DNA of 58,094 nt from Vibrio sp. Isolate34 (GCF_022397915.1 NZ_JAKEUO010000027.1:1-58094), one strand, 5' to 3'; shown: positions 42,317 through 52,604, counted from the stretch's first letter. Made by a program: numbers and translations. The notes: generated by a model not told the origin, from the letters alone.

Positions 42317-44815
42317 CTAAAACAGTCGCTTAGGCTCACCAAAGTAATAACCTTGTAGGTAATCGACACCCATCTGCTCTGCTATCTCACAAACCTGTTG
42401 GTTGTGGACAAATTCAGCAACCGTTTTGGCGTTGAACACTTGGCACAAGCGAACCAACTGAGAAGCGATATTTCTTTGCTTTTGGTCTTTGTCGATATTG
42501 CGAATCAAACTACCGTCGAGCTTAATGATCTGCGGTTCGAGCTTAATAATCTTGTCGATATTGGAATAGCCAGAGCCGAAGTCATCGACAATGATTCTCG
42601 CACCTAATGCTCGAAAGTGATCACACACCTCAATCATACGGCCATAATCTTTAATCTGCTCGGACTCGAGTACCTCTAAACCCAGTCGAGTGGGATTGTT
42701 CATCCCACTAATCGCAGTCTCAAGAACCTCAAGCGTCTTATCGCTCAGCAAATCTTGTGGGGATAGGTTGATGGAAAACGAGCTCTGCTTATCCGCCATA
42801 TAACCTATGGTGTTCTTAATCATGTGTCGGCTAAGACGAGTGTAGAGGTGCGTGTCGGCAATCATAGGTAAGAACTTACCTGGCGGCACAATCGTCCCGT
42901 CTGATTCCATGATTCTGACCAAGCACTCTTGGCCAATCATTTCATGAGTGCCCGATGCCACGATAGGTTGTGAGTAAGTGATTATGTTCTGATCTAAGAT
43001 CGCGCGGCTTACACAGCTCAACCAACCGAGTTGCTCTTTCCGATCTTCTTCACTCACCTGAATGTCTTTGGCATTGGTGATGTGGGTGTTATTTCGCACC
43101 CCATAGCGTCGAGCTTCAATCGCTTTCAATAAGATCCCATCACCGCTGTCGGTTAAGAAATCACAACGACTGGCAAAACCACCACACAATGAAACCGACA
43201 GGTAATCAATATCGGTTAAGCAATACGGCTCAAAGTTAATGTGTTCGATGTCATCCGAAAACTCAACGAAACGCTCTTTTATCTTAGAGCTATCAACACT
43301 TGCGTTAAAGATGATCGCCCACTCACCAACCCCAATACTGAACAGCTCTACCTTGACCTTAGACTCCTTAACCACACGAAGCTGTAATCGCTCGATAAAA
43401 TGATTAGACAGGTCGAGTAGCAGTTGATCCCCCACTTGATAACCATACTTCTCGTTAACCTGATGGAAGTTAGTTAGCTTTAAGGTCAGCAGATGTTCAC
43501 TGAACAGAATCGTATTGAGGCGCTCTTTCAATACGATTCGATTCGGTAGCCCAGTTCGGGAGTCAATACGGTAACTCTCGGTTAAACGGCGAGCTTGTTG
43601 ATGGAGTTTCTTTTCCATCTGAGTATTCATACTGTCGAGATCGGCCACTGCATTTCTTACGAGGTTAAGCAGCGGTGATACCGTGGAGTCACATTTAAAA
43701 TCTTCACAACGAAATTCATTAATCTCGTCCGATTCTCTCATCGCAATGTAGGTGAGGCTGTGGTGCAAGATATCTTGGCGATCTTCATTGCGGTATAGCT
43801 CACCCATGCAGTAAGCACCGCACGTGTTCACAACCCCTTCAAATGGCTTCAGCTCGACCTTGCTATCTATGAACTCAAGGCGAGAAACACAGTTATAAAT
43901 GATCACAGATTCAGGCTGATGCATAGCAAGCATCTCAGCGCCATGGCGCACTTTTTCAGCGGTCAAAGAGGGATGGTTATAGCAAAACTGCGCCTCTTCT
44001 CCGACTTGCCAAGGGCTATCAAACTCAATACTGCCGTCATCGTTGATACGAAGAGGTGTCGAGATACCCTTCTTTCGGCCAAGTTCTCGATACAGCGGGA
44101 AGCTCATCAGTTGGCTGAAAGGGAGATCTTTGCCATCGGCAAGGTAATGTTTGAACACCTCAATCGCAGGCTTGTCATTGAGTGCATACAGGCGATTCCC
44201 CACCGCATGAGTCACTCGCAGCTTCATCCCGATTGGATTCCACTCAGAGTACGCATCTGACCACACCTTCAACCTCGGGTTAGTCAAAGCCACCGCAACA
44301 CAAGCATGTTGGTAGGTTTGCTCGCTATGCATAACCCAACGGCCAAACTCGTTCTCATGACACAGTCCACCAGCCACCGGTAACGCATAAGGCAAGTTTT
44401 CGAAGGCACTATAGATAGGATAATCACGACCTTCTACCTGATCACACAGACTGATAACCGTTTTGGTGTCTTTGGTGAGGCCTAGCTGAGAAGCAAGCGC
44501 TTGGCTGTCTTGATTTGGGTTGCCCGTAAAAGGCTGAACCGCTGAGGTTAAATGAGTTTCGTTGAACTCACTGATGATGACTAAGGTGCATGCACTCTCC
44601 AGACAGTTATCACAGATAACATGACGAGCACTCTGCCCAATTAACGTCGCACTCTTTAAACGATTAAGGGCAACATTCGCAATTCGACGAGCTATATCAG
44701 AGGATTGAGCGGAGAAAATTTGAATAAGGTACTGTTTGCTGTCACACCACTCTCGCAGATCAAATTGAGATTTAAATAACTCCTCAGTATTTGCGAGAAA
44801 TGTAAATGTTTGCAT
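42317..44815 (-). CDS. FIST-(degenerate GGDEF)-EAL protein, copy B
   Basis: An 832-residue paralogue of copy A with the same domain order. FIST region about 1-370; degenerate GGDEF (GVGEW near residue 495); EAL domain with ECLVR near 630, SINLSPQD, LEVLESEQ, DDFGSGYSNID and IKLDGSLI. The C-terminal third, ending DYLQGYYFGEPKRLF, is nearly identical to copy A, while the N-terminal FIST parts diverge, suggesting duplication followed by change in ligand range. A 186-bp gap separates the copies, so each may have its own promoter. Confidence 0.9.
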   Translation of the reverse strand: MQTFTFLANTEELFKSQFDLREWCDSKQYLIQIFSAQSSDIARRIANVALNRLKSATLIGQSARHVICDNCLESACTLVIISEFNETHLTSAVQPFTGNPNQDSQALASQLGLTKDTKTVISLCDQVEGRDYPIYSAFENLPYALPVAGGLCHENEFGRWVMHSEQTYQHACVAVALTNPRLKVWSDAYSEWNPIGMKLRVTHAVGNRLYALNDKPAIEVFKHYLADGKDLPFSQLMSFPLYRELGRKKGISTPLRINDDGSIEFDSPWQVGEEAQFCYNHPSLTAEKVRHGAEMLAMHQPESVIIYNCVSRLEFIDSKVELKPFEGVVNTCGAYCMGELYRNEDRQDILHHSLTYIAMRESDEINEFRCEDFKCDSTVSPLLNLVRNAVADLDSMNTQMEKKLHQQARRLTESYRIDSRTGLPNRIVLKERLNTILFSEHLLTLKLTNFHQVNEKYGYQVGDQLLLDLSNHFIERLQLRVVKESKVKVELFSIGVGEWAIIFNASVDSSKIKERFVEFSDDIEHINFEPYCLTDIDYLSVSLCGGFASRCDFLTDSGDGILLKAIEARRYGVRNNTHITNAKDIQVSEEDRKEQLGWLSCVSRAILDQNIITYSQPIVASGTHEMIGQECLVRIMESDGTIVPPGKFLPMIADTHLYTRLSRHMIKNTIGYMADKQSSFSINLSPQDLLSDKTLEVLETAISGMNNPTRLGLEVLESEQIKDYGRMIEVCDHFRALGARIIVDDFGSGYSNIDKIIKLEPQIIKLDGSLIRNIDKDQKQRNIASQLVRLCQVFNAKTVAEFVHNQQVCEIAEQMGVDYLQGYYFGEPKRLF

Positions 44816-44983
44816 GCCAACCCTTGTTCAAAATCGAGTGAAGTGAGAACCCGCAACCACTGCTATGACTGAATGAATCGATAAAAAGTAGTCGCCAATT
44901 ATCCTAGCCTAAACAGGCTTTTATTGGCGACTAATGTAACAATTCACTATCATAAATGCGACACAATAAGCTTACAGTAGCCA

Positions 44984-45700
44984 TTAAATTAGTCGCATAA
45001 GATCGCTGAGTTGCTCTATTTCAACATCAGGAAGCACACTCGCCTTCGAAGAGAGGTATAAATTGGAACCAGTGTCATTAAACCAGCATGCTTGGAAGCC
45101 ATTTTTCTTGGCTCCGTAGACATCAGTTCTCAGGTGATCACCAACATGAAGAATGTTATTCGCGTCAAAACCTAGGTATTGCTGCGCTTTATCAAACATA
45201 TCTGGGTAGGGTTTGGCTTTACCATTAGGGCCAGCTTTAAGGATTAATTGGAAGTACTGCCCTAAGCCAATTTTATGCGGGTCTACATTGCCATTGGTAA
45301 TCGCCACCAAAGGAATGCGTTGGCTAAGCTCTGCCATCACTCGATGTGTTTCTTGAGGGACATCGACTTGATTGCGCAGCCATAAGGCATGTTCGATACC
45401 TTCACGAGCCGCCTGTTCAGCTTGCTGCTGTGAATAACCCAACTGCAGTAAACCGACCTTTATCTGAGTCTCACGCCACACGGTGACATCGTGCTTTAGC
45501 ATTGGATTATCAGATGCGACCAGCTGCTTGATGCCCTGCCACTCTTCGAGTGATAAAGAAGCCGACACAGGATGCTTTTGATAAAGCCACTGCGCCATCT
45601 CTTTCTCGACTTTCATGATCACAGGCCAGTTGTCGTACAGGGTGTCATCCAAGTCAAAGGTCATGGCTTTGATCGGCTTTAAACCTCGATAAATTCGCAT
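44984..45700 (-). CDS. yigB: HAD-family phosphatase YigB
   Basis: A 238-residue cytoplasmic phosphatase. Motif I is DLDDTLYDN, motif II in VAITNGN, motif III around KAKPYPDMF and motif IV HVGDHLRTDVYGAK. E. coli YigB acts on FMN and on the riboflavin-pathway intermediate 5-amino-6-(5-phosphoribitylamino)uracil. It starts 15 bp after xerC, the conserved dapF-DUF484-xerC-yigB order. Confidence 0.94.
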   Translation of the reverse strand: MRIYRGLKPIKAMTFDLDDTLYDNWPVIMKVEKEMAQWLYQKHPVSASLSLEEWQGIKQLVASDNPMLKHDVTVWRETQIKVGLLQLGYSQQQAEQAAREGIEHALWLRNQVDVPQETHRVMAELSQRIPLVAITNGNVDPHKIGLGQYFQLILKAGPNGKAKPYPDMFDKAQQYLGFDANNILHVGDHLRTDVYGAKKNGFQACWFNDTGSNLYLSSKASVLPDVEIEQLSDLMRLI

Positions 45701-45715
45701 AGTAAAACCTTTAAT

Positions 45716-46648
45716 CTAATCTTTGTTCTTCTTACGAGCTCTCGGATGAGCCTGATCATAAGCTTGCGCTAAGTGTTGGAAATCCAAGTGGGTATACACT
45801 TGCGTAGTCGAGATGTTTTCATGCCCTAATAACTCTTGAACAGCACGAAGGTTTTGGCTCGACTCAAGTACATGCGTGGCAAAAGAGTGACGCAGTTTGT
45901 GCGGGCTGATGTGACTCGCCACAGCCTGCTTCTTACCCCACTCTTCCATACGTTTTTGCACGCTACGATGAGAGATGCGTGTCCCTAGTTTAGAAACAAA
46001 CAGTGCAGTTTCGCCCGGCGAAGCCAATTCACCGCGAACCTTGAGCCATTTATCGACCCACTCTTTGGCTAAACCAGAAAACGGCGCTTTGCGTTCTTTG
46101 TCGCCCTTACCAATCACTCGGATCTCGCCCTGACGACCCAACACATCTTTAAGGTTAATACCCACCAGTTCTGCCAGTCGCAAACCAGCGCCGTACATCA
46201 CTTCCATCATCGCTCGGTCACGAATCGACAGTGGATCGTCCTCATTCACATCAAGCAGTTGACCGACTTCATCGACATCGAGGTTTTTAGGCAAAGGGCG
46301 TTGTTTGCGAGGTGCCGAGACCCCTTTGGCAGGGTTGGCGGTCATTTCGCCACGCAATACAAGGAAATCAAAGAAACTGCGGAGTGAAGACAAACGCGTT
46401 GCAATGCTGCTCGCCTTCATCCCCTCACGCATGCCTTTACTGGCAAGCTGTCTTACCCACGCAGCATCAACTTGGCCCCAGTCTTTTAGTCCAAGAGTGA
46501 CTAAATGAGCGGCCATGGTTTCAAGTTGTTGTCGGTAGTTACGTTGAGTGTGTAGGCTGAGTCCCTTCTCGCTTCTGAGATATTCATAGAAGCGAGAAAG
46601 TGGCTTTTGAAGGCTGTTAGGAAGAGGTATTTTGGGCTCTAGGCTCAT
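45716..46648 (-). CDS. xerC: tyrosine recombinase XerC
   Basis: A 310-residue site-specific recombinase that with XerD resolves chromosome dimers at dif. The N-terminal SAM-like domain (about 15-105) is followed by the catalytic domain with Arg in GAGLRLAEL, Lys in GKGDKER, HKLRH (His and Arg), His in LGHENIS and the nucleophile Tyr in TTQVYTHLD. It overlaps the end of the DUF484 gene by 32 bp. Confidence 0.97.
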   Translation of the reverse strand: MSLEPKIPLPNSLQKPLSRFYEYLRSEKGLSLHTQRNYRQQLETMAAHLVTLGLKDWGQVDAAWVRQLASKGMREGMKASSIATRLSSLRSFFDFLVLRGEMTANPAKGVSAPRKQRPLPKNLDVDEVGQLLDVNEDDPLSIRDRAMMEVMYGAGLRLAELVGINLKDVLGRQGEIRVIGKGDKERKAPFSGLAKEWVDKWLKVRGELASPGETALFVSKLGTRISHRSVQKRMEEWGKKQAVASHISPHKLRHSFATHVLESSQNLRAVQELLGHENISTTQVYTHLDFQHLAQAYDQAHPRARKKNKD

Positions 46649-47315
46649 TATTTATCTGCCAAGGTAAGGTGTCCGCCAAGTGAGCAACAACAAGCGCCAA
46701 ATGACGTAAAAAGAGCGTATCCATATGAGGTTGGAAATGTCCGCCATCTTCACTAGAGAAAGCGAGCAACCCCAATGGAGACTGCTTAGCAAGTGGAAGT
46801 ACTACATAAGAGCCTAGCTCTGGAACCTGAAAATCACCAAACAAATCGTGTCTGTCGGCTTTTCTCAGACGTCCTAGATAAGCATCTTTGCCATTAAAAT
46901 GGTTAAGCGAAAACTTCGAGTAACCCTCAGCACTCAGTTGATAAAAGCCCGATTGCGAAAGAATTCGAACATGCGCTTTAAGCCCAAGGTCTAACGCTTT
47001 CTGCTCAACCGCTTTAATCACCTGCATGAAGTCACTGCATTTGAGCACTTGAGCTTGCAGATCCATAAACTCATAAAAGGTTTTATCGTTATTCGCCGCC
47101 AGCGACATCAAGCCAGTGATCTCTTCTTCGAGCTCTTCGATTCGATGACGTTGGCGTTTAAGTTGAATCTCAACCAGAGAAACAGCGCCCTGTTCAACGT
47201 TATTAATAGCAAGGCGATCAACCAAATCTTTTCTGTCTTGGAAAAAATCTGGGTTATCACGTAAATATTCCGCGACCACTTCTGCGGTGAGTGCGTCGGC
47301 TTCAACGTAAGACAA
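46617..47315 (-). CDS. DUF484 family protein
   Basis: A 232-residue cytoplasmic protein with an N-terminal helical region (VAEYLRDNPDFFQDRKDLVDRL), a coiled coil (about 50-80) and a GAF-like C-terminal domain. This is the DUF484 protein that lies between dapF and xerC in many gammaproteobacteria. Function is unknown. It overlaps xerC, implying translational coupling. Confidence 0.9.
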   Translation of the reverse strand: MSYVEADALTAEVVAEYLRDNPDFFQDRKDLVDRLAINNVEQGAVSLVEIQLKRQRHRIEELEEEITGLMSLAANNDKTFYEFMDLQAQVLKCSDFMQVIKAVEQKALDLGLKAHVRILSQSGFYQLSAEGYSKFSLNHFNGKDAYLGRLRKADRHDLFGDFQVPELGSYVVLPLAKQSPLGLLAFSSEDGGHFQPHMDTLFLRHLALVVAHLADTLPWQINNEPRAQNTSS

Positions 47316-47360
47316 AACCTATCCTTTATGTTTATGAATCTATTGGTTATAAGATCGTTA

Positions 47361-48191
47361 TTAGCAAGAAAGTTGACCATCAAACACATGCGTTGCGGGG
47401 CCGGTCATAAACAGAGGTTTACCCGGGCCTTGCCAGCTAATGTGTAAATCACCACCTGGTAGACGAACTTTCACATTCTCAGCCAATAAGCCTTGCGTAA
47501 TGCCTACCGCAACCGCACCACATGCACCGCTGCCACATGCTTGAGTTTCGCCTGCACCACGCTCATAAACACGTAAGCGAACCTCTTCACGGTTAACCAC
47601 CTGCATAAAGCCAGCATTAACACGCTCAGGGAAACGTTCATGTGATTCAAGAAGCGGGCCTAAGGTATCTACATCCGCCGTGTCGACGTCGTCAACAACA
47701 GTCACCACATGCGGGTTACCCATGCTCACCGCACCACAGAACAAGGTGTGTACATCCGTTCTCAGGATATAGGTCTTCTCTGGCTGCTTAGCCTTGAACG
47801 GAATCTTGCCTGGCTCGAACTCAGGAATGCCCATGTTGACTGTGATCAGGTCATTCTCTTCAATCTTAAGAACCATTTTGCCTTTCTTGGTGCTCACGTT
47901 GATGCTGTATTTATTCGTTAAGCCTTTCATGCGAACGAATCGTGCAAAACAACGTGCACCATTACCACACTGCTCCACTTCACTGCCATCCGCATTGAAT
48001 ATGCGGTAATGGAAATCAGTTTCTGGATCATAGGGAGCCTCAACCACAAGTAGCTGATCAAAGCCCACGCCAGTGTGACGATCCGCCAAACGACGGATCA
48101 GATCTGGAGAAAAGAAAATATTTTGAGTAATGCAGTCCACGACCATGAAATCATTGCCCAAACCATGCATTTTAGAAAAGTGGAAGTGCAT
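47361..48191 (-). CDS. dapF: diaminopimelate epimerase DapF
   Basis: Converts LL- to meso-diaminopimelate, used for peptidoglycan and as the LysA substrate. It has 276 residues. The two catalytic cysteines lie in EQCGNGARC and QACGSGACG; FSKMHGLGNDF is the conserved N-terminus. It begins 11 bp after lysA. Confidence 0.97.
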   Translation of the reverse strand: MHFHFSKMHGLGNDFMVVDCITQNIFFSPDLIRRLADRHTGVGFDQLLVVEAPYDPETDFHYRIFNADGSEVEQCGNGARCFARFVRMKGLTNKYSINVSTKKGKMVLKIEENDLITVNMGIPEFEPGKIPFKAKQPEKTYILRTDVHTLFCGAVSMGNPHVVTVVDDVDTADVDTLGPLLESHERFPERVNAGFMQVVNREEVRLRVYERGAGETQACGSGACGAVAVGITQGLLAENVKVRLPGGDLHISWQGPGKPLFMTGPATHVFDGQLSC

Positions 48192-48202
48192 AACGCTTAA
48201 AA

Positions 48203-49456
48203 TTACTCCGGAAGAATGTTTTCAAGTTCCCACAGACTCGTAAGCTCTTCACGCTGACGAACCAAGTGAGTTTTATCGCCATCCACCATCACTTCAGCCG
48301 CACGCGAACGAGTGTTGTAGTTAGATGACATCGCGAAGCCATAAGCACCCGCTGAACGAACTGCTAGCAGATCACCTTCTTCAAGCACAAGGTCACGATC
48401 TTTACCTAAGAAATCGCCTGTCTCACAGATTGGGCCAACCAAATCGTAAGTCACGGCTTCACCCTGACGAGGGCTCACAGGAACAATATCCTGCCAAGCT
48501 TGGTAAAGTGCTGGGCGCATTAGATCGTTCATTGCTGCATCGATGATGGCAAAGTTCTTGTGCTCTGTTGGCTTGAGGAACTCGACTTTCGTTAATAATA
48601 CACCAGCGTTAGCAGCAATCGCTCTTCCAGGCTCGAAAATCAGCTCTAGATCAGAATGATTGTCTAGGCGAGCCAATAAGGCTTTCGCGTAGTCAGAAGG
48701 CTGTGGTGGTAATTCATCACGATAAACCACACCCAAGCCGCCACCGACATCAAGGTGTTTGATGTTGATACCGTTAGCACGTAGCTGGTCGATCAGCGCA
48801 AGCAGACGATCGGTTGCATCGATGAAAGGTTCAATATCCGTTAGCTGAGAACCGATATGACAATCAATACCGTGGATAGACAGGTTATCGAGTGTTTGTG
48901 CAAACGCATAAACAGCTGGAGCACGGTCGAAAGCAATACCAAACTTGTTATCACGCAGACCGGTAGAAATGTAAGGGTGAGTGTTTGCATCAACATCTGG
49001 GTTGATACGCAGTGAAATCGGTGCTTTAACACCAAGCTCACCAGCTACTTTATTCAGTCGCTCTAGTTCTGGTTCAGACTCTACGTTGAAACACTTAATG
49101 TTCAACTCGAGCGCACGCTTCATTTCAGCGGCTGTTTTGCCGACACCAGAGAACACAACTTTCGCCGGATCGCCACCTGCAGCAACCACACGCTCTAGCT
49201 CACCGCCAGAAACGATGTCAAAGCCTGAGCCCAAACGAGCCAAAGTGTTCAATACGCCAAGGTTCGAGTTAGCTTTAACGGCATAACACACCAAGTGTGG
49301 ATGCTCACCAACAGATGAATCAAACGCATTCCAGTGGCGTTCTAATGTTGCACGAGAATATACATACAGCGGTGTACCATATTGCTCTGCGAGTTGTGAA
49401 AGTGCGACGTCCTCAGCCCAAAGCTGGCCATCTTCCTGATAGTTGAAGTAATCCAA
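48203..49456 (-). CDS. lysA: diaminopimelate decarboxylase LysA
   Basis: PLP enzyme making L-lysine from meso-diaminopimelate. It has 417 residues, with PLP lysine in YAVKANSN, HIGSQ, the glycine loop DVGGGLGV, EPGR and the second-subunit CETGD motif. It lies between lptM and dapF, forming the lysine/peptidoglycan precursor block of the operon. Confidence 0.97.
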   Translation of the reverse strand: MDYFNYQEDGQLWAEDVALSQLAEQYGTPLYVYSRATLERHWNAFDSSVGEHPHLVCYAVKANSNLGVLNTLARLGSGFDIVSGGELERVVAAGGDPAKVVFSGVGKTAAEMKRALELNIKCFNVESEPELERLNKVAGELGVKAPISLRINPDVDANTHPYISTGLRDNKFGIAFDRAPAVYAFAQTLDNLSIHGIDCHIGSQLTDIEPFIDATDRLLALIDQLRANGINIKHLDVGGGLGVVYRDELPPQPSDYAKALLARLDNHSDLELIFEPGRAIAANAGVLLTKVEFLKPTEHKNFAIIDAAMNDLMRPALYQAWQDIVPVSPRQGEAVTYDLVGPICETGDFLGKDRDLVLEEGDLLAVRSAGAYGFAMSSNYNTRSRAAEVMVDGDKTHLVRQREELTSLWELENILPE

Positions 49457-49497
49457 AGTTTTTATCCCTTATAAATAACGATTTCTGCGTGTTTCAC

Positions 49498-49614
49498 TTA
49501 TTGTGATTGTTCAGTCTGCTGAACTTCGTCAGGATCGTATAACGGACCCGTTTGACCACAACCAGAAAGTCCAATAACGGACACCATAAACAGAGCGGTA
49601 ATTAATTTTTTCAT
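49498..49614 (-). CDS. lptM: LPS-assembly-associated lipoprotein LptM (YifL)
   Basis: A 38-residue lipoprotein from the ATG at 49614 (MKKLIT); the longer frame upstream has no support. Signal peptide with lipobox GLSGC, then CGQTGPLYDP, the signature of LptM/YifL, which assists disulfide maturation of LptD at the outer membrane. It is first of the lptM-lysA-dapF operon and divergent from cyaY, as in E. coli. Confidence 0.9.
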   Translation of the reverse strand: MKKLITALFMVSVIGLSGCGQTGPLYDPDEVQQTEQSQ

Positions 49615-49689
49615 TTTGCATATCGTGATTATTAACTCAATGCCCCCTATAATCGCACCACACTCAGGAAAAGCAATAGGATAGAAAGG

Positions 49690-50004
49690 ATGAACGAGAC
49701 TGAATTTCATCAGCTGGTCGATATACAGATGCAAAACATCGAAGAAGCTATCGATGAATCAGAGGCAGATATTGATTACGAAGTGACTGGTAACGTGATG
49801 ACGCTGGAGTTTGAGAACCGCAGCCAAATCATCATTAACCGCCAAGAACCAATGAAAGAAATCTGGTTGGCGTCTAAATCTGGTGGCTTCCACTTTAAAT
49901 TAATCGATGACAAGTGGACATGTTCTAAAACGGGCATGGAGCTGTTTGAGATGGTGAAAGAAGAATGCGTGAAGCACGCAGGTGAAGAGATCGATTGGGT
50001 CTAA
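49690..50004 (+). CDS. cyaY: iron donor protein CyaY (frataxin homologue)
   Basis: A 104-residue frataxin-fold protein. The acidic first helix (EEAIDESEADIDYE) forms the iron-binding ridge, and the sheet carries RQEPMKEIWLASKSGG. It regulates Fe-S cluster assembly by IscS. Located between lptM (divergent) and cyaA (convergent), the arrangement usual in enterics and vibrios. Confidence 0.96.
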   Translation: MNETEFHQLVDIQMQNIEEAIDESEADIDYEVTGNVMTLEFENRSQIIINRQEPMKEIWLASKSGGFHFKLIDDKWTCSKTGMELFEMVKEECVKHAGEEIDWV

Positions 50005-50022
50005 TCATTTGTAAGCAAAACT

Positions 50023-50052
50023 AAAAAGGAGTGAATCAATCACTCCTTTTTT
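50023..50052. terminator. bidirectional terminator, cyaY / cyaA
   Basis: AAAAAGGAGTGA pairs with TCACTCCTTTTT across ATCAA, flanked by A and T runs between convergent genes. Confidence 0.9.
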
Positions 50053-50075
50053 AATATCAATCAGTCTTAATAAGA

Positions 50076-52604
50076 CTAGATGTTCACTATCTTTGAGCTC
50101 CGAGAAGCTAACGTCGCATCGTTGCGATAAGGCACAACGTAAGAGTTACCCTCTTCAGGATGAACGATTTGATAGTACTGAGGCAGATTAAAGTTAATCA
50201 ACTTAGACGACATCTTCGACTCATCTTTTACCGACGTGTAGAAAGAGTTCACACTCGCGATCATTTCATCTTTTTCGCCGCTGTACTGGTGATACACCTC
50301 AACCTGATTCGACTCATCCAATACATAAATATTGAAACCTTTGTCTGTATCTTCAAAGAAGAACTGAATTAAGCCCTCACTCGCAAAACCATCCACCACT
50401 TCTGGCAATTGATACTCTTGCTCTTTGTCGAGCATCAGCAAAGGTGAACCCTTCAGCTTGTTGGTTGAGATACTACGATAGAAGTCGACCGAGTTTTCCA
50501 ACATCTGTACCGACACACCACGACGCTCGAAGAACAAACCAAACATCTTGTTAGCTAAGCGAATAGCCTTAAAGCGACGGCGTTTCTCTGGTTCAATCGG
50601 TTTCAAGCGTAAGTCGATACACTCAGCAAGCAGTTGATACACCATGTTACGCATTACACCACGCAGGTTTTTGCTGTAACAGAACACATCGACCGACTCT
50701 GGCGGCAACGCATCTTGGTGCATTTTGCCTAACACCGTCTTCAGAGCATCAAGCATCGCCGTATCACCTTGGAAGTGAAGCGTACGAACTTCATGCCAAG
50801 AGTTGCGGTAAACCAAATCGACACTGCCGACTAAGCTCTTACCTTCTTCGCCAAAACTGAAGATATCCGCATTTTTGAGATCCACTTTTAATTCTCGACC
50901 ACTTAATTCAGAAGTCGGGTCATTTTCAAAGTTGATGAACATCGCCAGCTGGCTAATCTCACATGGGCTCGCCAGTGCCTGCATACTCGGACGGCGCTTA
51001 CGCAACGAGAAGGTATTACGCAGGTCACTCACCATTTGATAAAACTTATCGATATCAATATGGGCATCACGAACCACAGAGTGAAGACGTGTCGACTCAG
51101 TGATCAAGCCGTTAAAGAACGACCAAGCCACTAACTTACTTAAGTACTCATGGTGCTCCAGTGACGGTTGACCAAGAATACGATGTGCGATCAGCGGCTG
51201 CTTGTACAAGTACCAACCTGCTTTATTAGATTGCCCTTGGCGAACCTCAATAAAGCTCAAATCTGGCTCGTGAAGATCCGGAGAAATTTGCGGATTAAGT
51301 AACGTCACTTTACCCGGCAACACCTCAAACGCCGCATACAGCTTACGCGCTAAGATACTAATATCTTGTGGGCTGATTGCCGACGTGATGTCGTTACGAC
51401 GTGCAAACTGAATCAGGTTACGATAGCTCAGCATCAAAGCATCAAGCAGCGCATGGTGCACCACTTTAACTTGCTCGACCTTCCAGTTACGGCGGTTATC
51501 GAGCTCAGCAATGGTTTCCTGTCCCCAATTCCAAGACTTAGTCATCTCGGTTAGAGCTTCACGACGCCACGCAACAGAACCAATGCCCGCTTCACGCGAC
51601 AACTTCTCGTGGGTCTTAAGGTAGAAACAGCGTCTCACCAAGTCCAAACGAGTGTGGTCGTTAATACGCTCTAGGTAGCGAGTTACCTTCTCTAGCATCA
51701 GATAGTAGCTATCCATGCCATACAGATCAGGTTCATCCGCAAAGAAGCGGCGCTTGGTATCAATACTCAATAGCTGAGTGTTTGGGTATTCCCATGAATA
51801 CGCTTCTAGCAAGATCGCCTTTAACACCGATTTATACGGTGAGTCGATACTCTTGTAGAGCTGCCACAGGTTAGAACCGAAGTACTCTTCAGCAGGGATA
51901 CGATTCAGCTTGCCGAAATCAATCCACTGCGAACAATCAAGGTAGCCATCTTGGCACAAGCCCTGAACATATTCGTCATAGCACTCTTCCATTTCTGGCG
52001 GAATGATTTGCCACAACAGGCGTTGGCCAGCCAAACGAACAGCAGAGCGGTAGAATTCATCAAGTAGCAGTAAGTGCTGTGAAGAGCCACAGTTATCACC
52101 GGTCATCTCTTCAGAATGGTTTGAACGGAAGCGCTCTTCATCCATTAAGAAGAAGTTAGCTTCAACACCTAAGGTCTCAGCCCAGTCGGTAATCAACAAA
52201 CATTTGTTGGTGAGGCTATCGCGGGCAGGGCCGTCCATATCCGGAGATACACACACCCAGATATCGAGGTCGCTTGACGTGCTTTGACCAATAGAAGAGG
52301 TACTGCCCATGGTATACAGACCAAGAATTGCGGGCTCCGCAGACTCGGTTAGCTTGCCACCTAAGGTAAGTTCTGTATCAGAAACAAATTGCTTTTGGAA
52401 TTCATTAGGCGTGAAGCTACGAATTCCAAAAGGAACTTGTTGGTCGTAATAACCAGGCATCATTGGATGATTGAAATGAAGCAGTGCAGGAATAAGGTTA
52501 AAAACTCGTTGGCCTTGCACATTCATCAACGCCAACGCACGATCAATGCGCTGTTGATTAAGATTGTCTAATCGTTGAATCAATGTTTGAGTGTAAGCCT
52601 GCAA
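50076..52604 (-). CDS. cyaA: class I adenylate cyclase CyaA
   Basis: Makes cAMP for CRP signalling. About 842 residues. The catalytic N-terminal half carries GSTSSIGQSTSSDLDIWVC, the class I nucleotidyltransferase signature; the C-terminal half is regulatory. The preferred start is TTG at 52604, with AAGGA six bases upstream, giving an N-terminus (QAYTQTLIQRLD) aligned to the enteric one, which also uses TTG. A GTG at 52634 would add ten residues but has no good site. A CRP-like site lies upstream. Confidence 0.94.
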   Translation of the reverse strand: MQAYTQTLIQRLDNLNQQRIDRALALMNVQGQRVFNLIPALLHFNHPMMPGYYDQQVPFGIRSFTPNEFQKQFVSDTELTLGGKLTESAEPAILGLYTMGSTSSIGQSTSSDLDIWVCVSPDMDGPARDSLTNKCLLITDWAETLGVEANFFLMDEERFRSNHSEEMTGDNCGSSQHLLLLDEFYRSAVRLAGQRLLWQIIPPEMEECYDEYVQGLCQDGYLDCSQWIDFGKLNRIPAEEYFGSNLWQLYKSIDSPYKSVLKAILLEAYSWEYPNTQLLSIDTKRRFFADEPDLYGMDSYYLMLEKVTRYLERINDHTRLDLVRRCFYLKTHEKLSREAGIGSVAWRREALTEMTKSWNWGQETIAELDNRRNWKVEQVKVVHHALLDALMLSYRNLIQFARRNDITSAISPQDISILARKLYAAFEVLPGKVTLLNPQISPDLHEPDLSFIEVRQGQSNKAGWYLYKQPLIAHRILGQPSLEHHEYLSKLVAWSFFNGLITESTRLHSVVRDAHIDIDKFYQMVSDLRNTFSLRKRRPSMQALASPCEISQLAMFINFENDPTSELSGRELKVDLKNADIFSFGEEGKSLVGSVDLVYRNSWHEVRTLHFQGDTAMLDALKTVLGKMHQDALPPESVDVFCYSKNLRGVMRNMVYQLLAECIDLRLKPIEPEKRRRFKAIRLANKMFGLFFERRGVSVQMLENSVDFYRSISTNKLKGSPLLMLDKEQEYQLPEVVDGFASEGLIQFFFEDTDKGFNIYVLDESNQVEVYHQYSGEKDEMIASVNSFYTSVKDESKMSSKLINFNLPQYYQIVHPEEGNSYVVPYRNDATLASRSSKIVNI

